Shown: in pieces, positions 51,401 through 59,468 of the stretch | Position numbering within the stretch: the first letter of the stretch is position 1 | Layout: every line of letters begins with the position of its first letter | Source: JBJSXJ01 sp044235425 | GTDB taxonomy: Bacteria > Planctomycetota > Planctomycetia > Pirellulales > Pirellulaceae | Reading direction: 5' to 3' | NCBI GenBank assembly: GCA_044235425.1 | Contig: JBIIHW010000003.1 | Coordinates: 182,323 to 246,322 of the forward strand | Length of the DNA stretch: 64,000 nt | Program-made: the position numbers and the translations under genes | The notes under the pieces: generated by a model | Seen by the model: the letters and a program-made list of their open reading frames with translations, nothing else | Database searches by the model: none | What the model was told of the DNA's origin: nothing

Positions 51401-51630
51401 GTCCAGGCCACTCGTGCCCCGCCGTCGGCCGCTTCCCCGTTAGAATCGCCGTGTTCCAAGCCGTGATCGCTGGTAACCAGCGTGTGGTCACGAGGTGTCT
51501 GGGTCGTATCGCCGCGATCGCGAACAGGTCGCCCGCGTTCATCCAGTGGGGTCACAAACAGTAACCAGATCGCGACACTTAAGAGGCACGCGGTGGTGAG
51601 TGTCACGACTAACGGTTGATAGTGGCGCAT
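48469..51630 (-). CDS. GSDH beta-propeller / multiheme cytochrome fusion protein
   Basis: 1053 residues. Signal or anchor segment (LVVTLTTACLLSVAIWLLFV). Glucose/sorbosone dehydrogenase-like propeller (about 85-465) with LYGLTFHPRFTENRYCYVSY, GHNGGCLAFGPDGYLYISTG and IWCYGLRNPWKMSFDRATG motifs, the PQQ-type sGDH pattern. Middle SO2930-like diheme part (about 475-830) with two CxxCH motifs (CARCHNQWAEYALAF and CAHCHRLGGGGTAY). C-terminal PVC-type heme domain (about 900-1050) with CKNCHRIGDVGGRLGP. Predicted periplasmic sugar dehydrogenase that moves electrons through three hemes. Start ATG 51630 has GGAG 8 nt upstream; ATG 51657, overlapping the upstream stop as ATGA, is the alternative. Coupled to the LamG protein gene. 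Confidence 0.9.
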   Translation of the reverse strand: MRHYQPLVVTLTTACLLSVAIWLLFVTPLDERGRPVRDRGDTTQTPRDHTLVTSDHGLEHGDSNGEAADGGARVAWTTSRIQGTPEPPPPYRTQRLFPTIQFKNPVVMEIAPGTQRLFVGEQSGKIFSFDMQNPGEPVLVMDAVALTKRERPAGIDNSLVNGLEALYGLTFHPRFTENRYCYVSYVVKGEPLKDSPTPNQLPHGTRVSRFQVKATEPPTIDLDSEQIVISWLQGGHNGGCLAFGPDGYLYISTGDGGFANPPDGLNAGQDVSNLLSSVLRIDVDHPDEGRAYSIPKDNPLVGLAGARGEIWCYGLRNPWKMSFDRATGDLWIGDVGWELWELVYRAERGGNYGWSVVEGRQPVHVERKVGPTPILPPTIEIPHTDGVSITGGFVYRGKKFPELVGDYICGDWETRRIWAARWDESTKSCGPRRDLVEPTVRLVAFAEDPNGELLLLDYDAGTIHEFVKNEQVTAATDFPRKLSESGLFTSTADHQVAPGVVPFSVNVPQWSDGAEAERYVALPGRSTIKILPQKTGIPGSMFSSSFVFPPHSVLLKTISLNGRRLESQLLHFDGQTWRGYSYAWNEAQDDAELVDAVGRDQPLGDNIQPQTWHYASRVECARCHNQWAEYALAFQVGQLNRDEHGAPIHDNQLRRLSQLKVIELPGVTTTDEKPLPDRNWFTDHFPRYANPYETRRSVDARARSYLHVNCAHCHRLGGGGTAYIELQHELPLEATKTLDVRPTQGTFDLTDARILAPGDPYRSTLFYRVAKTGSGRMPHIGSEIVDDEAVKLLETWIEQLPRHQQHWATVRRLQQLDESKAPANAQSDAQKAERAKQRAELIEQTLKTTGSALLIARSLVEDDWPIGVRGEVVATAMKKDNSLLRDIFERFVPVAERERRLGSVIKSDDILKLAGDEERGRAIFEASGGGQCKNCHRIGDVGGRLGPELSKIGAKYPRQALLEQILEPSKIIDPKYVSYLVQTSDGRLLTGLMVGRTDQEIILRDAKDQEIRLAASDVETIAPQRQSLMPDLLLRDLTAQQVADLLAFLAASK

Positions 51631-51653
51631 GGTGTTGACTCCACGTTCCCAAT

Positions 51654-54600
51654 TCATTCCACATAGACAAACGCATTGCTGTTCAGGACCACTCGGCAGA
51701 GCGCAGGCAGTCCGTGCAGTTCCGCGAATTCAACCGCCAGCTTTCGTTCATCCTCTCGCGGTGACCTGCCCCATGCGCGCCGAAAAAGTTCCGTCACAAG
51801 CGACTCCGTCGCCACTCGTTTAGCCTCACCCGCAGGCTGGACATCGACGGTTTCGCGCGTCCGCTGGAGGTCACTCGCAAAGGCATCGGACATACGCAGG
51901 ATGAACGAGTTATTGAGTAAAGACAGGGCTTGGAGTGGTGTTGTGGTGACACTGCGTCGCGGAGTGCTGGTGGAGGGGTCGGGGCAATCGAATGTATCAA
52001 GCAGTTGGTTGTGACCGCCGCGCGCCCAGGTGCGATAGATGCTGCGTCGCTGATAGGCTGGTCCTTCGGGATCGAGTGGTTCGTAGAACTGGGTACCACC
52101 TCGTAAGAACGGTCGGAAATCTTGATAACCCGGGCCGTTCATCTGCTGGTTCAACTGACCGGCAACGGCCAGTACAGCGTCGCGCACGAGTTCCGCCTCG
52201 AGTCGGCGAGTTGGCATGCGCCATAGCCAGCGATTGTCCGCGTCCACGGCGGTCGCCTCGGCGCGGGGAGCCGATGATTGCCGGAACGTCGACGATGTCA
52301 CGAGGATTCGCTGCAGGTGCTTAATCGACTGTCCGCCCGTTCGCAGTTCCACCGCTAACCAGTCGAGCAGTTCAGGGTGCGAGGGCAGTCCGCCACTGAA
52401 ACCAAGATCGTTGGGAGTTGGTACCAGTCCGGCACCAAAGTGATAGTGCCAGAGACGATTAGCCAACGTACGGGCGGTGAGGGCATTATCTGGGTGAGCC
52501 AGCCATTGCGCGAGTCGTTGTCGACGCTGAGCTTCGGGTGCATCGGGAGGTAGCGAGAAGTCGGCGGAGAGGCCGACGAGCGATGACAACGCTCCAGCGG
52601 ATACGGCATCGGCTGGCTGCAACGGATTACCGCGTCGCAACAGATGGGTGACGGGAGCACTCTGAGGCGTGACCGCGAAAACTTTACCGGTTCGCCGTCG
52701 TTCCAGTTGATCGCGAATGGCGATCAATTGGGGAGCGATCGCTGACCGCTCGCTGCGTTCCGCCGCACTGAGCTCAGCCAATAATTCGGCCTCAGTTACG
52801 TAATCGGACTGATGAGCGGCCGCGGCGGCGATCTCTTCGGCAGCGAGTGCTCGATCATAGAGTGCGGCGCGTAAGATGGTGCCGGCGAGCATGCGGTTGC
52901 CACCGACTGGGCTATGTCGCAAACCGAAGACAACTTGAGTCTTGCCAGCATCGTAAGTTTGCAACCCCGTTTGATAGGGCTGGCCATAGGGTCGTCCATT
53001 CACGTAACCGGTGATCTGGCCATTCTTGTGATAGGTGATGGCCACATGGACGGGCCGCTCGTTCGCCTGCTGCTCCTCGGTGCCCTGAAAAAATTGTGTG
53101 CGGCTGAAATTGTTGCTGCCGGCCATCCAGTGAGCCGGATTCTGTTCACCGAAGACGATCGCATCGAAGAGGCCACCATCGGTCGTTTGTACGGAAACTA
53201 CGCCGCCTCCGCGCTGCGTCAGGTTGGCCAGCTGTACGACGCCGATGACGGTCTTTTCGGTGAGGTTACGGGTGAGGGTTGGGGTGGCAGCATAGGAGTT
53301 TTGTCCGTCAAGAATGAGTCCGAGGGCTTCTCGCTTGGCCGCCCCTTGGAGGGTCACATGCAACTCGCCCACTTGGTCTTGCAGGCTTTTCGTGAATTCC
53401 CAGGCAGCTACTGGCTGTGGAGCTAGCGGTCGCTCGGCAACGGGCTGCTTTTGTCGACGTGTGAGTACCGCTCGCCGCGCACGATCATCGAGCTCGCGCT
53501 GCCGCAGCGTGAGTCGGGCGATTTGCTCTTCAAGACTCTGCGATTGCTCAGCGGCGACGGGCAACGAACGTTCGCCACGTCGTACGCCGCTGAGTGCCGA
53601 GGCGAGTCGATAGTAATCCTGCTGAGAGATGGCGTCGAATTTGTGATCGTGACAACGTGCACATTGCACGGTGAGTCCGACGAACGATTGACCAACGATG
53701 CCGACGAGATCTTCGAGTTCATCTTGGCGCATGATTTGACGCATCGTATCACCGGCAGGCGTGAGGCCGTCGAACGCTCCACCCACCAGAAAGCCAGTCG
53801 CGATGATCGCTTGCGGATCATTGGGACGGAGTAAATCTCCAGCCACCTGAAGCGCAATGAATTCGTCATAGGGTAAGTCATCATTGAAGGCGCGAATGAC
53901 CCAGTCCCGATAGGGCCAGGCATTGGGCCGCAGTCGGTCATATTCAAACCCATCGCTCTCACCGAAGTGAGCCACATCGAGCCAGTGACGAGCCCAGCGT
54001 TCACCGTAATGGGGCGAGGCGAGCAATCGATCAACCAGCCGTTCGTAGGCATCCGGCGCTTGATCCGCGAGGAACTCGTCGACCAAGTCCGGCGTCGGGG
54101 GCAAGCCAATCAGGTCGAAGGATAAACGTCGCGCGAGCACGCGACGATCAGCTTCCGGCGACGGTGCGAGCGACTTCGTCTGCAGAGTGGCACGGATGAA
54201 CGCATCGACCGGCCCGCGCGACGCGGCGATCGCCGCTGGACGGGTTGACGCTACGTTAGTTGGTACGGCCTGAGCTGGTGCGGTGACAGGCTGCAGTGGC
54301 TGCAAGGCCCACCAATCAAAACCACCGCGCCGCTCACTGGAATAACGCACGGCATTGATTGGGTCGGTGCCCCACGGAGCACCGCTGGTGAGCCAGCGTT
54401 CGAGTAATTTTTTTTCGGCAGCGGCCAGCGGTTTTTTGGGTGGCATTTCATTGGCCGCGACACGTTGCCAGAGGGTGCCGTCGAGTGGTTTGTCGCTGAG
54501 AGTTTTAGCGCCGAGTGCCGACTCGCCACTTTCGCCACCTTGTAGCGCGGTGGCACGACGAGTGAGATCGAGTCCACCCTTTTTTTCGTTGGCATCGTGG

Positions 54601-54863
54601 CATTCCAGGCAGCGTCGCGCGAGCAGAGGAGCGATGTCACGATCAAAATCGATCGCTACCGGTGCGTCCTTACCGGGAGGCTGAGCGTGAGCCGCGCGCT
54701 GAAGGTTCAAGCCCAACCAGTCGCTGGCAGCGTCACTTCCTGGATGAGTGGCGATGCTGTGAATGGCGCACCAAGCCAGTGTGGCTGCTGCCCAGAGCCA
54801 GATGGCGGTGGTGAGCTTGTTGTTCGTCGACTGGCCGGCGGCAACTATGACGAGCTTTCTCAT
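51654..54863 (-). CDS. Cytochrome C / DUF1549 / LamG-like / DUF1553 secreted protein
   Basis: 1069 residues. Signal segment (about 16-40), PSCyt1 domain with C85-LE-C88-H89 and a NEMPPKKPL loop, DUF1549 (about 205-410) with GERWARHWLDVAHFGESDGF and a CARCHDHKFDAISQQDYYRL motif. A concanavalin/LamG-like insert (about 480-690; WEFTKSLQDQVGELHVTLQG and ITYHKNGQITGYVNGRPYG) is absent from the 6547 paralogue. DUF1553 (about 750-1040) has NALTARTLANRLWHYHFGAG. The LamG insert suggests carbohydrate binding. ATG 54863 has AAAGGTG 6 nt upstream. It overlaps the downstream GSDH/cytochrome gene; upstream is the hairpin-repeat array. Confidence 0.95.
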   Translation of the reverse strand: MRKLVIVAAGQSTNNKLTTAIWLWAAATLAWCAIHSIATHPGSDAASDWLGLNLQRAAHAQPPGKDAPVAIDFDRDIAPLLARRCLECHDANEKKGGLDLTRRATALQGGESGESALGAKTLSDKPLDGTLWQRVAANEMPPKKPLAAAEKKLLERWLTSGAPWGTDPINAVRYSSERRGGFDWWALQPLQPVTAPAQAVPTNVASTRPAAIAASRGPVDAFIRATLQTKSLAPSPEADRRVLARRLSFDLIGLPPTPDLVDEFLADQAPDAYERLVDRLLASPHYGERWARHWLDVAHFGESDGFEYDRLRPNAWPYRDWVIRAFNDDLPYDEFIALQVAGDLLRPNDPQAIIATGFLVGGAFDGLTPAGDTMRQIMRQDELEDLVGIVGQSFVGLTVQCARCHDHKFDAISQQDYYRLASALSGVRRGERSLPVAAEQSQSLEEQIARLTLRQRELDDRARRAVLTRRQKQPVAERPLAPQPVAAWEFTKSLQDQVGELHVTLQGAAKREALGLILDGQNSYAATPTLTRNLTEKTVIGVVQLANLTQRGGGVVSVQTTDGGLFDAIVFGEQNPAHWMAGSNNFSRTQFFQGTEEQQANERPVHVAITYHKNGQITGYVNGRPYGQPYQTGLQTYDAGKTQVVFGLRHSPVGGNRMLAGTILRAALYDRALAAEEIAAAAAHQSDYVTEAELLAELSAAERSERSAIAPQLIAIRDQLERRRTGKVFAVTPQSAPVTHLLRRGNPLQPADAVSAGALSSLVGLSADFSLPPDAPEAQRRQRLAQWLAHPDNALTARTLANRLWHYHFGAGLVPTPNDLGFSGGLPSHPELLDWLAVELRTGGQSIKHLQRILVTSSTFRQSSAPRAEATAVDADNRWLWRMPTRRLEAELVRDAVLAVAGQLNQQMNGPGYQDFRPFLRGGTQFYEPLDPEGPAYQRRSIYRTWARGGHNQLLDTFDCPDPSTSTPRRSVTTTPLQALSLLNNSFILRMSDAFASDLQRTRETVDVQPAGEAKRVATESLVTELFRRAWGRSPREDERKLAVEFAELHGLPALCRVVLNSNAFVYVE

Positions 54864-54912
54864 CGACGCACCTTTGCTAGCAACAAAAAAACGAATGAAT
54901 TGATTGAGAAAC

Positions 54913-55516
54913 GTCGGTCAACTCTCCAACGTCGGTCACCTCTCCAACGTCGGTCACCTCTCCAACGTCGGTCAACTCTCCGAGTTGACAAGTACCACAG
55001 TAAAATCCCGCCACTCGCTTGGTCGCGTCCCGCTTTACGACTTGGAAAGTCGTGCGACACGTCGGTCAACTCTCCGAGTTGACAAGTACCACAGTAAAAT
55101 CTTGCCACTCGCTTGGTCACGTCCCGCTTTACGACTTGGAAAGTCGTGCGCCGTCGGTCAACTCTCCGAGTTGACAAGTACCACAGTAAAATCTTGCCAC
55201 TCGCTTGGTCACGTCCCGCTTTACGACTTGGAAAGTCGTGCGACACGTCGGTCAACTCTCCAACGTTCGGTCAACTCTCCAACGTCGGTCAACTCTCCGA
55301 GTTGACAAGTACCACAGTAAAATCCCGCCACTCGCTTGGTCACGTCCCGCTTTACGACTTGGAAAGTCGTGCGCCGTCGGTCAACTCTCCAACGTCGGTC
55401 AACTCTCCGAGTTGACAAGTACCACAGTAAAATCCCGCCACTTGCTTGGTCACGTCCCGCTTTACGACTTGGAAAGTCGTGCGCCGTCGGTCAACTCTCC
55501 GAGTTGACAAGTACCA
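54913..55516. repeat. Composite tandem array of 18-bp and 92-94-bp hairpin-bearing units
   Basis: This 666-base gene-free interval holds two unit types. Short unit GTCGGTCAACTCTCCAAC (or ACCTC variant) lies at 54913, 54931, 54949, 55247, 55265 (19 bp) and 55376. Long units of 92-94 bp lie at 54967-55060, 55061-55152, 55153-55246, 55284-55375 and 55394-55485, with a partial one at 55486-55516. Every long unit starts with the short-unit sequence and has two perfect hairpins: GTCAACTC-TCC-GAGTTGAC and ACGACTT-GGA-AAGTCGT. Units end in GCGACAC (first and third) or GCGCC (others). Copies differ by only a few bases. Frames are open on both strands, but codon context is repeated in several frames, so I regard it as non-coding. 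Confidence 0.93.
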
Positions 55517-55529
55517 GCGTTCCGTCACC

Positions 55530-56804
55530 CTAACCGATCGCCGGCACGATTTCACCATGAATCAGGTCGGCATAGGTTTGGCGGGCGCGGATGAGGTGAG
55601 GCCGACCGGCGGCCACCAGAACTTCGGCAGCCAGCGGCTTCGAGTTGTAATTGGAAGCCATGACGAAGCCGTAGGCACCAGCGCACTCGATCACGAGATA
55701 GTCTCCAACTTGTGCGACTGGCAACGAGCGCTGGCAGACGAAGCCGCCTTCTTCCTGCGTGAAAATATCACCTGATTCACACAGTGGTCCACCGACTACG
55801 ACAGGTCGTTCGGGTACATCCTGCGGACCGCGTGCATGCGCGATCGACATCGGATGATAGGAACCGTAGAGAATAGGTCGAGCGAGATTGTTGAATCCCG
55901 CATCGAGCAGGTAGAAGGTGTTATCGCCTTGCTGCTTGACGGAGCGAATTTCGGTCAGCAAGAAACCACTCTCGGCCACAAGATAGCGACCGGGTTCGAT
56001 CTCTAGCGAGATTTTATGACCGAAGCGATCTTCAAGACGTTTGCGGGTGGCGTCCCACAGTTTGAAGTACTGATCGAGATCGACGTAGGACTGCTTCGAG
56101 TGATAGGCGATTGGCAAGCCGCCGCCGGCACTGATGGTCGTCACGCTACGTCCCACTTCCAGCACGGTCTTTTCCATCGCGCCGCACACTTGTGCGAGGT
56201 GCTCCAAGTCGGTACCCGAGCCGATGTGCATGTGAATGCCGCTCACCGCCATCCCATGGTGGTCGACACGGCGCAGGCAATCACCGAGTGACTCATGCCA
56301 GATACCATGCTTGGACTGCTGGCCACCGGTATTGGTTTTCTGACTATGTCCGTGACCGAAGCCGGGATTAATCCGCATCGTGATGGAACGTCCGGGTGCT
56401 CGTTCGCCCAGTTGATCGATCATATCGGGCGAGCCGACGTTCACGGGCAGATTATGTCGTACGACCAGCTCCAGCGACTCTCGATCGAAAATGTCAGCGG
56501 TGTAGACGATCGGTGCTGGTTCGCCGTGAAGCGAGTAGCCAGCTGCGACGGCTCGATGAATTTCACCCGCACTCACGGCATCAACGACGACGCCGGCCTG
56601 TCGAGCGAGTGCGAGGATTGCGATGTTGGAACAGGCTTTTTGTGCAAAGCGAATGACATCGAAGGCCCGCAGGTCGTCGATGCGTTGCCTAATTTTGGCC
56701 GCATCATAAATGTAGGTTGGCGTACCAAACTGCTTCGCCAACTCAACAACGGGTACGCCAGCAATCTCTTGACGGGACGTCGGGAAAGTTCCAACCGTAG
56801 GCAT
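55530..56804 (-). CDS. lysA: Diaminopimelate decarboxylase
   Basis: 424 residues; PLP-dependent fold III enzyme that makes L-lysine from meso-diaminopimelate. Seen: PLP-lysine region RFAQKACSNIAIL near residue 55 (variant of Y-A-x-K-A-N), the substrate-tail motif GFGHGHSQKTNTGGQQSKHGI near 148, HMHIGSG near 190, ISAGGGLP near 222, EIEPGRYLV near 270, and the dimer-interface CESGDIF near 343 followed by CAGAYGFVMASNYNS. All residues needed by the family are present. Start ATG 56804 fits the family; no strong ribosome-binding site. Separated from the secreted-protein gene upstream by a terminator hairpin, so it has its own promoter; downstream is the hairpin-repeat array. Confidence 0.95.
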   Translation of the reverse strand: MPTVGTFPTSRQEIAGVPVVELAKQFGTPTYIYDAAKIRQRIDDLRAFDVIRFAQKACSNIAILALARQAGVVVDAVSAGEIHRAVAAGYSLHGEPAPIVYTADIFDRESLELVVRHNLPVNVGSPDMIDQLGERAPGRSITMRINPGFGHGHSQKTNTGGQQSKHGIWHESLGDCLRRVDHHGMAVSGIHMHIGSGTDLEHLAQVCGAMEKTVLEVGRSVTTISAGGGLPIAYHSKQSYVDLDQYFKLWDATRKRLEDRFGHKISLEIEPGRYLVAESGFLLTEIRSVKQQGDNTFYLLDAGFNNLARPILYGSYHPMSIAHARGPQDVPERPVVVGGPLCESGDIFTQEEGGFVCQRSLPVAQVGDYLVIECAGAYGFVMASNYNSKPLAAEVLVAAGRPHLIRARQTYADLIHGEIVPAIG

Positions 56805-56884
56805 AATGGATGTGGGGTAGAAAGGTTAATCGTTGTTCCGCGAGGGACGAACAGTTCGACCCTCGAGCCAGTCCTGGGACTGAT

Positions 56885-56930
56885 CAAACAAAAAAACGAT
56901 ACTCGCCAGAACGCATCTTGGCGAGTATCG
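56885..56930 (-). terminator. Rho-independent terminator of the 57054-58706 gene
   Basis: On the minus strand a perfect 12-bp stem CGATACTCGCCA / TGGCGAGTATCG (56919-56930 and 56897-56908) with a 10-nt loop is followed by a T-rich tract (TTTTTTTGTTTG). It lies 124 bases after the stop of the secreted-protein gene and 80 bases before the lysA start. Confidence 0.9.
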
Positions 56931-57053
56931 CTCAGTTAATTTCGTATCGCTGGGAAGTTTGGCATCCACGAGCGACAGCTTTGATTTCGATCGCGGCCAG
57001 CGACCGGCCCGCCGCGCTGGGGGTCTCCCGCGCGGCTCGTGTTATGATTTTGG

Positions 57054-58706
57054 TTAGTTTCCGCCTTGAGCGGCCTTGGAAACTTCACCAATCATCTGCA
57101 GCAAACCACTACCGAACTCGATTCGCACGGTCGAACCGCGTTCAATCTGCTGGACTTGGAAGAGGATATGATCGTTGCCATCCGACTTCTTGGCGGCATC
57201 AGCCAGGATCTTGGTCTGCGGATTGCTTTCCACCTTGGCTGCGAGCGCCGCGAAGGGACCAACCATTAACTTGGCATAGGCTGGAATCTTGTCGTCGCCG
57301 GTCGACTTGGCATCCAGACCGCTCTTCAGCACCTTGATGCCATCCGAGCCGAGTCCGAGGTAAGCCGAATCTTTTCCGAAGCCCAGAACCAGCTGAGCCT
57401 GTTCGCCAATCACCTTCGCTGCTTGCGGATCAAACACGGGTAGATCCACCGTGTGAATGTTAACGCCGTTGTGCGATGCCACATCCAGCTTGATCGTAGG
57501 CACTCCTGGCAGATTGCGTACGAGTTCGACGATCCGCTTCACGCCTTTTTCGATCTTCAGTCCGTCCGCCACATGGCCGCCCAGTAAAAACTCGACGTGA
57601 TCACTGACGTGCACGGCACCGGCTGCTTCCAGCTTCCCTTTCTCCACCGTCTGCTTGGCGACATCGAGGAAGTCCTCGACCGAAGCCTTGACGGCGTCGC
57701 GAGTCTGCTGATCGGGCAGTCGCGTGTCGTTGTCAATTTCCTTGAGTGCCTGTTCACGACCTTGAGCGATCAGTTTCAGGTACTGTTCGATGGCCGACTT
57801 GGCGAGCACCGAGCGGAAGTGCATCTTCGCGGCGGGATCGCCCGACACGAGTCCGCCAAACAGCGACTTGCCGAGATCTTGCCCGGACATTTCTTTCGCC
57901 AGATCGGTACCATCGCGAGCGGTCGCGGAGAATTCCAAGGCGATGTTCTTGGCTTGAGCGTCAATCGCAAAACCGATCGTCATCTGCTCGGCCTGTTCGA
58001 TGAAATCAACAATCCCCTTCATCGCTTCTTTGCCGATCGCTTCCGCAGCCTTCTGTTCGTCGTCCCCTAGTCCGTTATTCTGTCGCATCGCCTGGTCAAA
58101 GCCCATGCGCATGTTGCTGACAATCAGATCGCGAAACTCGGCGGGAATGTTTTCCATGTTGAGTCGCACGGCGATGTCGTATTTCTTTTCGAGTCCGGCG
58201 AGGGCTTTCGTCGGATCGTCGGGCAGCTTGGCGAGGTGATCGCGATCTTGCGCGATGAAGGCGTAGCCCGCATGTTCTTTGACGTACATCGGTTGAGCGC
58301 GATCAGCACCGACTTCGAGGACCCCGTCGCCAATTTCCTTCGGTGTGCCGATGCGATCACGGAACGTGCCGAGCATTCCCTTGAGATTCGTGACGGGAAT
58401 GAAACCGACGATTTTGGGACCTGCGTCGGTCATCGCCACGTAGCCACCGGCGGGCTTCGTCTTGTCGATGCCGTTCGTATAGATGCCGGCCATGCCGATG
58501 GCCACCTTACCGGCGTCGCCCTGGCCGGCAAGCTCCGTCACCATGCCGATGTCGCTAGTGATCTCGGCCAGCTTGTTGATCGCGATCACAACGACCGGTT
58601 TTTCTTCCTGAGCTTGAATGGCGAGCGGCCGACTGCCGACTGCCAGAACTGCCAGCGAGAGCAGCGGCAGTAGTCTGACGGACCAATTTCGAAGTTGCTT
58701 GAACAC
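57054..58706 (-). CDS. Conserved-looking exported protein of unknown function
   Basis: 550 residues. Signal peptide (residues 10-32, VRLLPLLSLAVLAVGSRPLA, then IQAQEE). The rest is a soluble mixed alpha/beta chain with no motif I can name: it opens VVVIAINKLAEITSDIGMVT, has a Gly/Asp-rich VAMTDAGPKIVGFIPVTN part (about 90-110), a helical centre with QAMRQNNGLGDDEQKAAEAI, and a repeat of similar strand-helix units in both halves. It looks like a planctomycete-specific family, possibly structurally duplicated. Start is GTG 58706, with AAGGAG 10 nt upstream. It ends in a strong terminator; its own promoter would lie in the 163 bases between it and infA. Confidence 0.78.
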   Translation of the reverse strand: MFKQLRNWSVRLLPLLSLAVLAVGSRPLAIQAQEEKPVVVIAINKLAEITSDIGMVTELAGQGDAGKVAIGMAGIYTNGIDKTKPAGGYVAMTDAGPKIVGFIPVTNLKGMLGTFRDRIGTPKEIGDGVLEVGADRAQPMYVKEHAGYAFIAQDRDHLAKLPDDPTKALAGLEKKYDIAVRLNMENIPAEFRDLIVSNMRMGFDQAMRQNNGLGDDEQKAAEAIGKEAMKGIVDFIEQAEQMTIGFAIDAQAKNIALEFSATARDGTDLAKEMSGQDLGKSLFGGLVSGDPAAKMHFRSVLAKSAIEQYLKLIAQGREQALKEIDNDTRLPDQQTRDAVKASVEDFLDVAKQTVEKGKLEAAGAVHVSDHVEFLLGGHVADGLKIEKGVKRIVELVRNLPGVPTIKLDVASHNGVNIHTVDLPVFDPQAAKVIGEQAQLVLGFGKDSAYLGLGSDGIKVLKSGLDAKSTGDDKIPAYAKLMVGPFAALAAKVESNPQTKILADAAKKSDGNDHILFQVQQIERGSTVRIEFGSGLLQMIGEVSKAAQGGN

Positions 58707-58869
58707 GGCGAGTTAACTCCTTGAGTGGCTGCAGAATGAAACTGCGATGAAAAGAAAATAAGAAACCGTCAGCATGCTCTACCCGAACAGCACCCGCGCG
58801 GTTTCACCGGCTGGGTGCGTTTAAGCGGTAGGGACGGTAGTCCAGCAGTCGCTCGACGGGAGCTCGTTT

Positions 58870-59091
58870 TTAACGTTCGCGGAAGACGATTCGACCGCGG
58901 CTGAGGTCATACGGTGAAAGTTCAACCTTCACCTTATCCCCGGGCACGATACGGATGAAATTCTTGCGCATGCGGCCAGCGACGTGCGCCATCACCTCGC
59001 CACCCGTCTCCAATTGCACTCGAAACCGAGTGTTGGCCAGTGCTTGTGTCACTGTGCCATTGACTTCAAAAGCCTCTTCTTTCGTCCCCAT
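58870..59091 (-). CDS. infA: Translation initiation factor IF-1
   Basis: 73-residue OB-fold protein, the standard IF-1 length. FEVNGTVTQALANTRFRVQLETGG then EVMAHVAGRMRKNFIRIVPG and DKVKVELSPYDLSRGRIVFR are the family's strand sequence; the GRMRKNFIRI loop contacts 16S rRNA helix 44. It binds the A site of the 30S subunit during initiation. ATG 59091 has GGGAG 6 nt upstream. It stands alone, not in the ribosomal protein operon, which is common outside proteobacteria and firmicutes. Confidence 0.97.
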   Translation of the reverse strand: MGTKEEAFEVNGTVTQALANTRFRVQLETGGEVMAHVAGRMRKNFIRIVPGDKVKVELSPYDLSRGRIVFRER

Positions 59092-59204
59092 GCATCACTC
59101 CCAAGAGCCGGTCGTTGGAACCCGTCAACTCGACAGGCTCACTGCGAGCCGTAAATCTTAGCAACTCAAGCGATTCCGTCCAGACGTAACGAAATTACCT
59201 CGCC

Positions 59205-59257
59205 CTGGCGAGCTCAGGGGGGCTGGCGAGCTCAGGGGGGCTGGCGAGCTCAGGGGG
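59205..59257. repeat. 18-bp tandem repeat, three copies
   Basis: CTGGCGAGCTCAGGGGGG at 59205-59222 and 59223-59240 and a 17-bp copy to 59257. It lies in the 377-base interval between infA and the next plus-strand gene; the rest of that interval holds the promoter at 59376 and no supported gene. Confidence 0.85.
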
Positions 59258-59375
59258 AACCACGCGCCACCGCTGCAAGTGGCTCGTACAACCCAGGCCT
59301 GACACCTTGCCCAGACTCCCCAGCCGTTCCTGGAAAGTCGGACAGCTAATTGCCGCCGCCTTCCGTCGATAAAAC

Positions 59376-59405
59376 TTGTCATCTGCGCCGTGTCGTAACT
59401 ATACT
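59376..59405 (+). promoter_or_regulatory. Strong candidate sigma70 promoter
   Basis: TTGTCA (59376-59381), 18-nt spacer, TATACT (59400-59405); five of six matches in each box. It lies 64 bases before the start of the gene at 59469 and would drive it, perhaps together with rpmA-obgE-coaX. Confidence 0.65.
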
Positions 59406-59468
59406 GCCAAGCTTGACGGCGCCGAGTGTTGGAAATTCATGAGCACGTTGTTCTCAAGGTGGTTCACC

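Noticed and set aside
54913..55516. CRISPR array
   Set aside because: Repeats are contiguous or separated by more repeats, with no unique spacers of even length and no cas genes in the window.
54860..55558. Several open frames on both strands through the hairpin array, with products such as repeated FPSRKAGRDQASG
   Set aside because: Different frames are open at once and each product simply mirrors the DNA repeat; no start signal. Treated as non-coding.
59092..59200. Possible infA promoter (TGGACG, 16-nt spacer, TAAGAT on the minus strand)
   Set aside because: Only four of six matches per box and short spacing; too weak to list as a feature.
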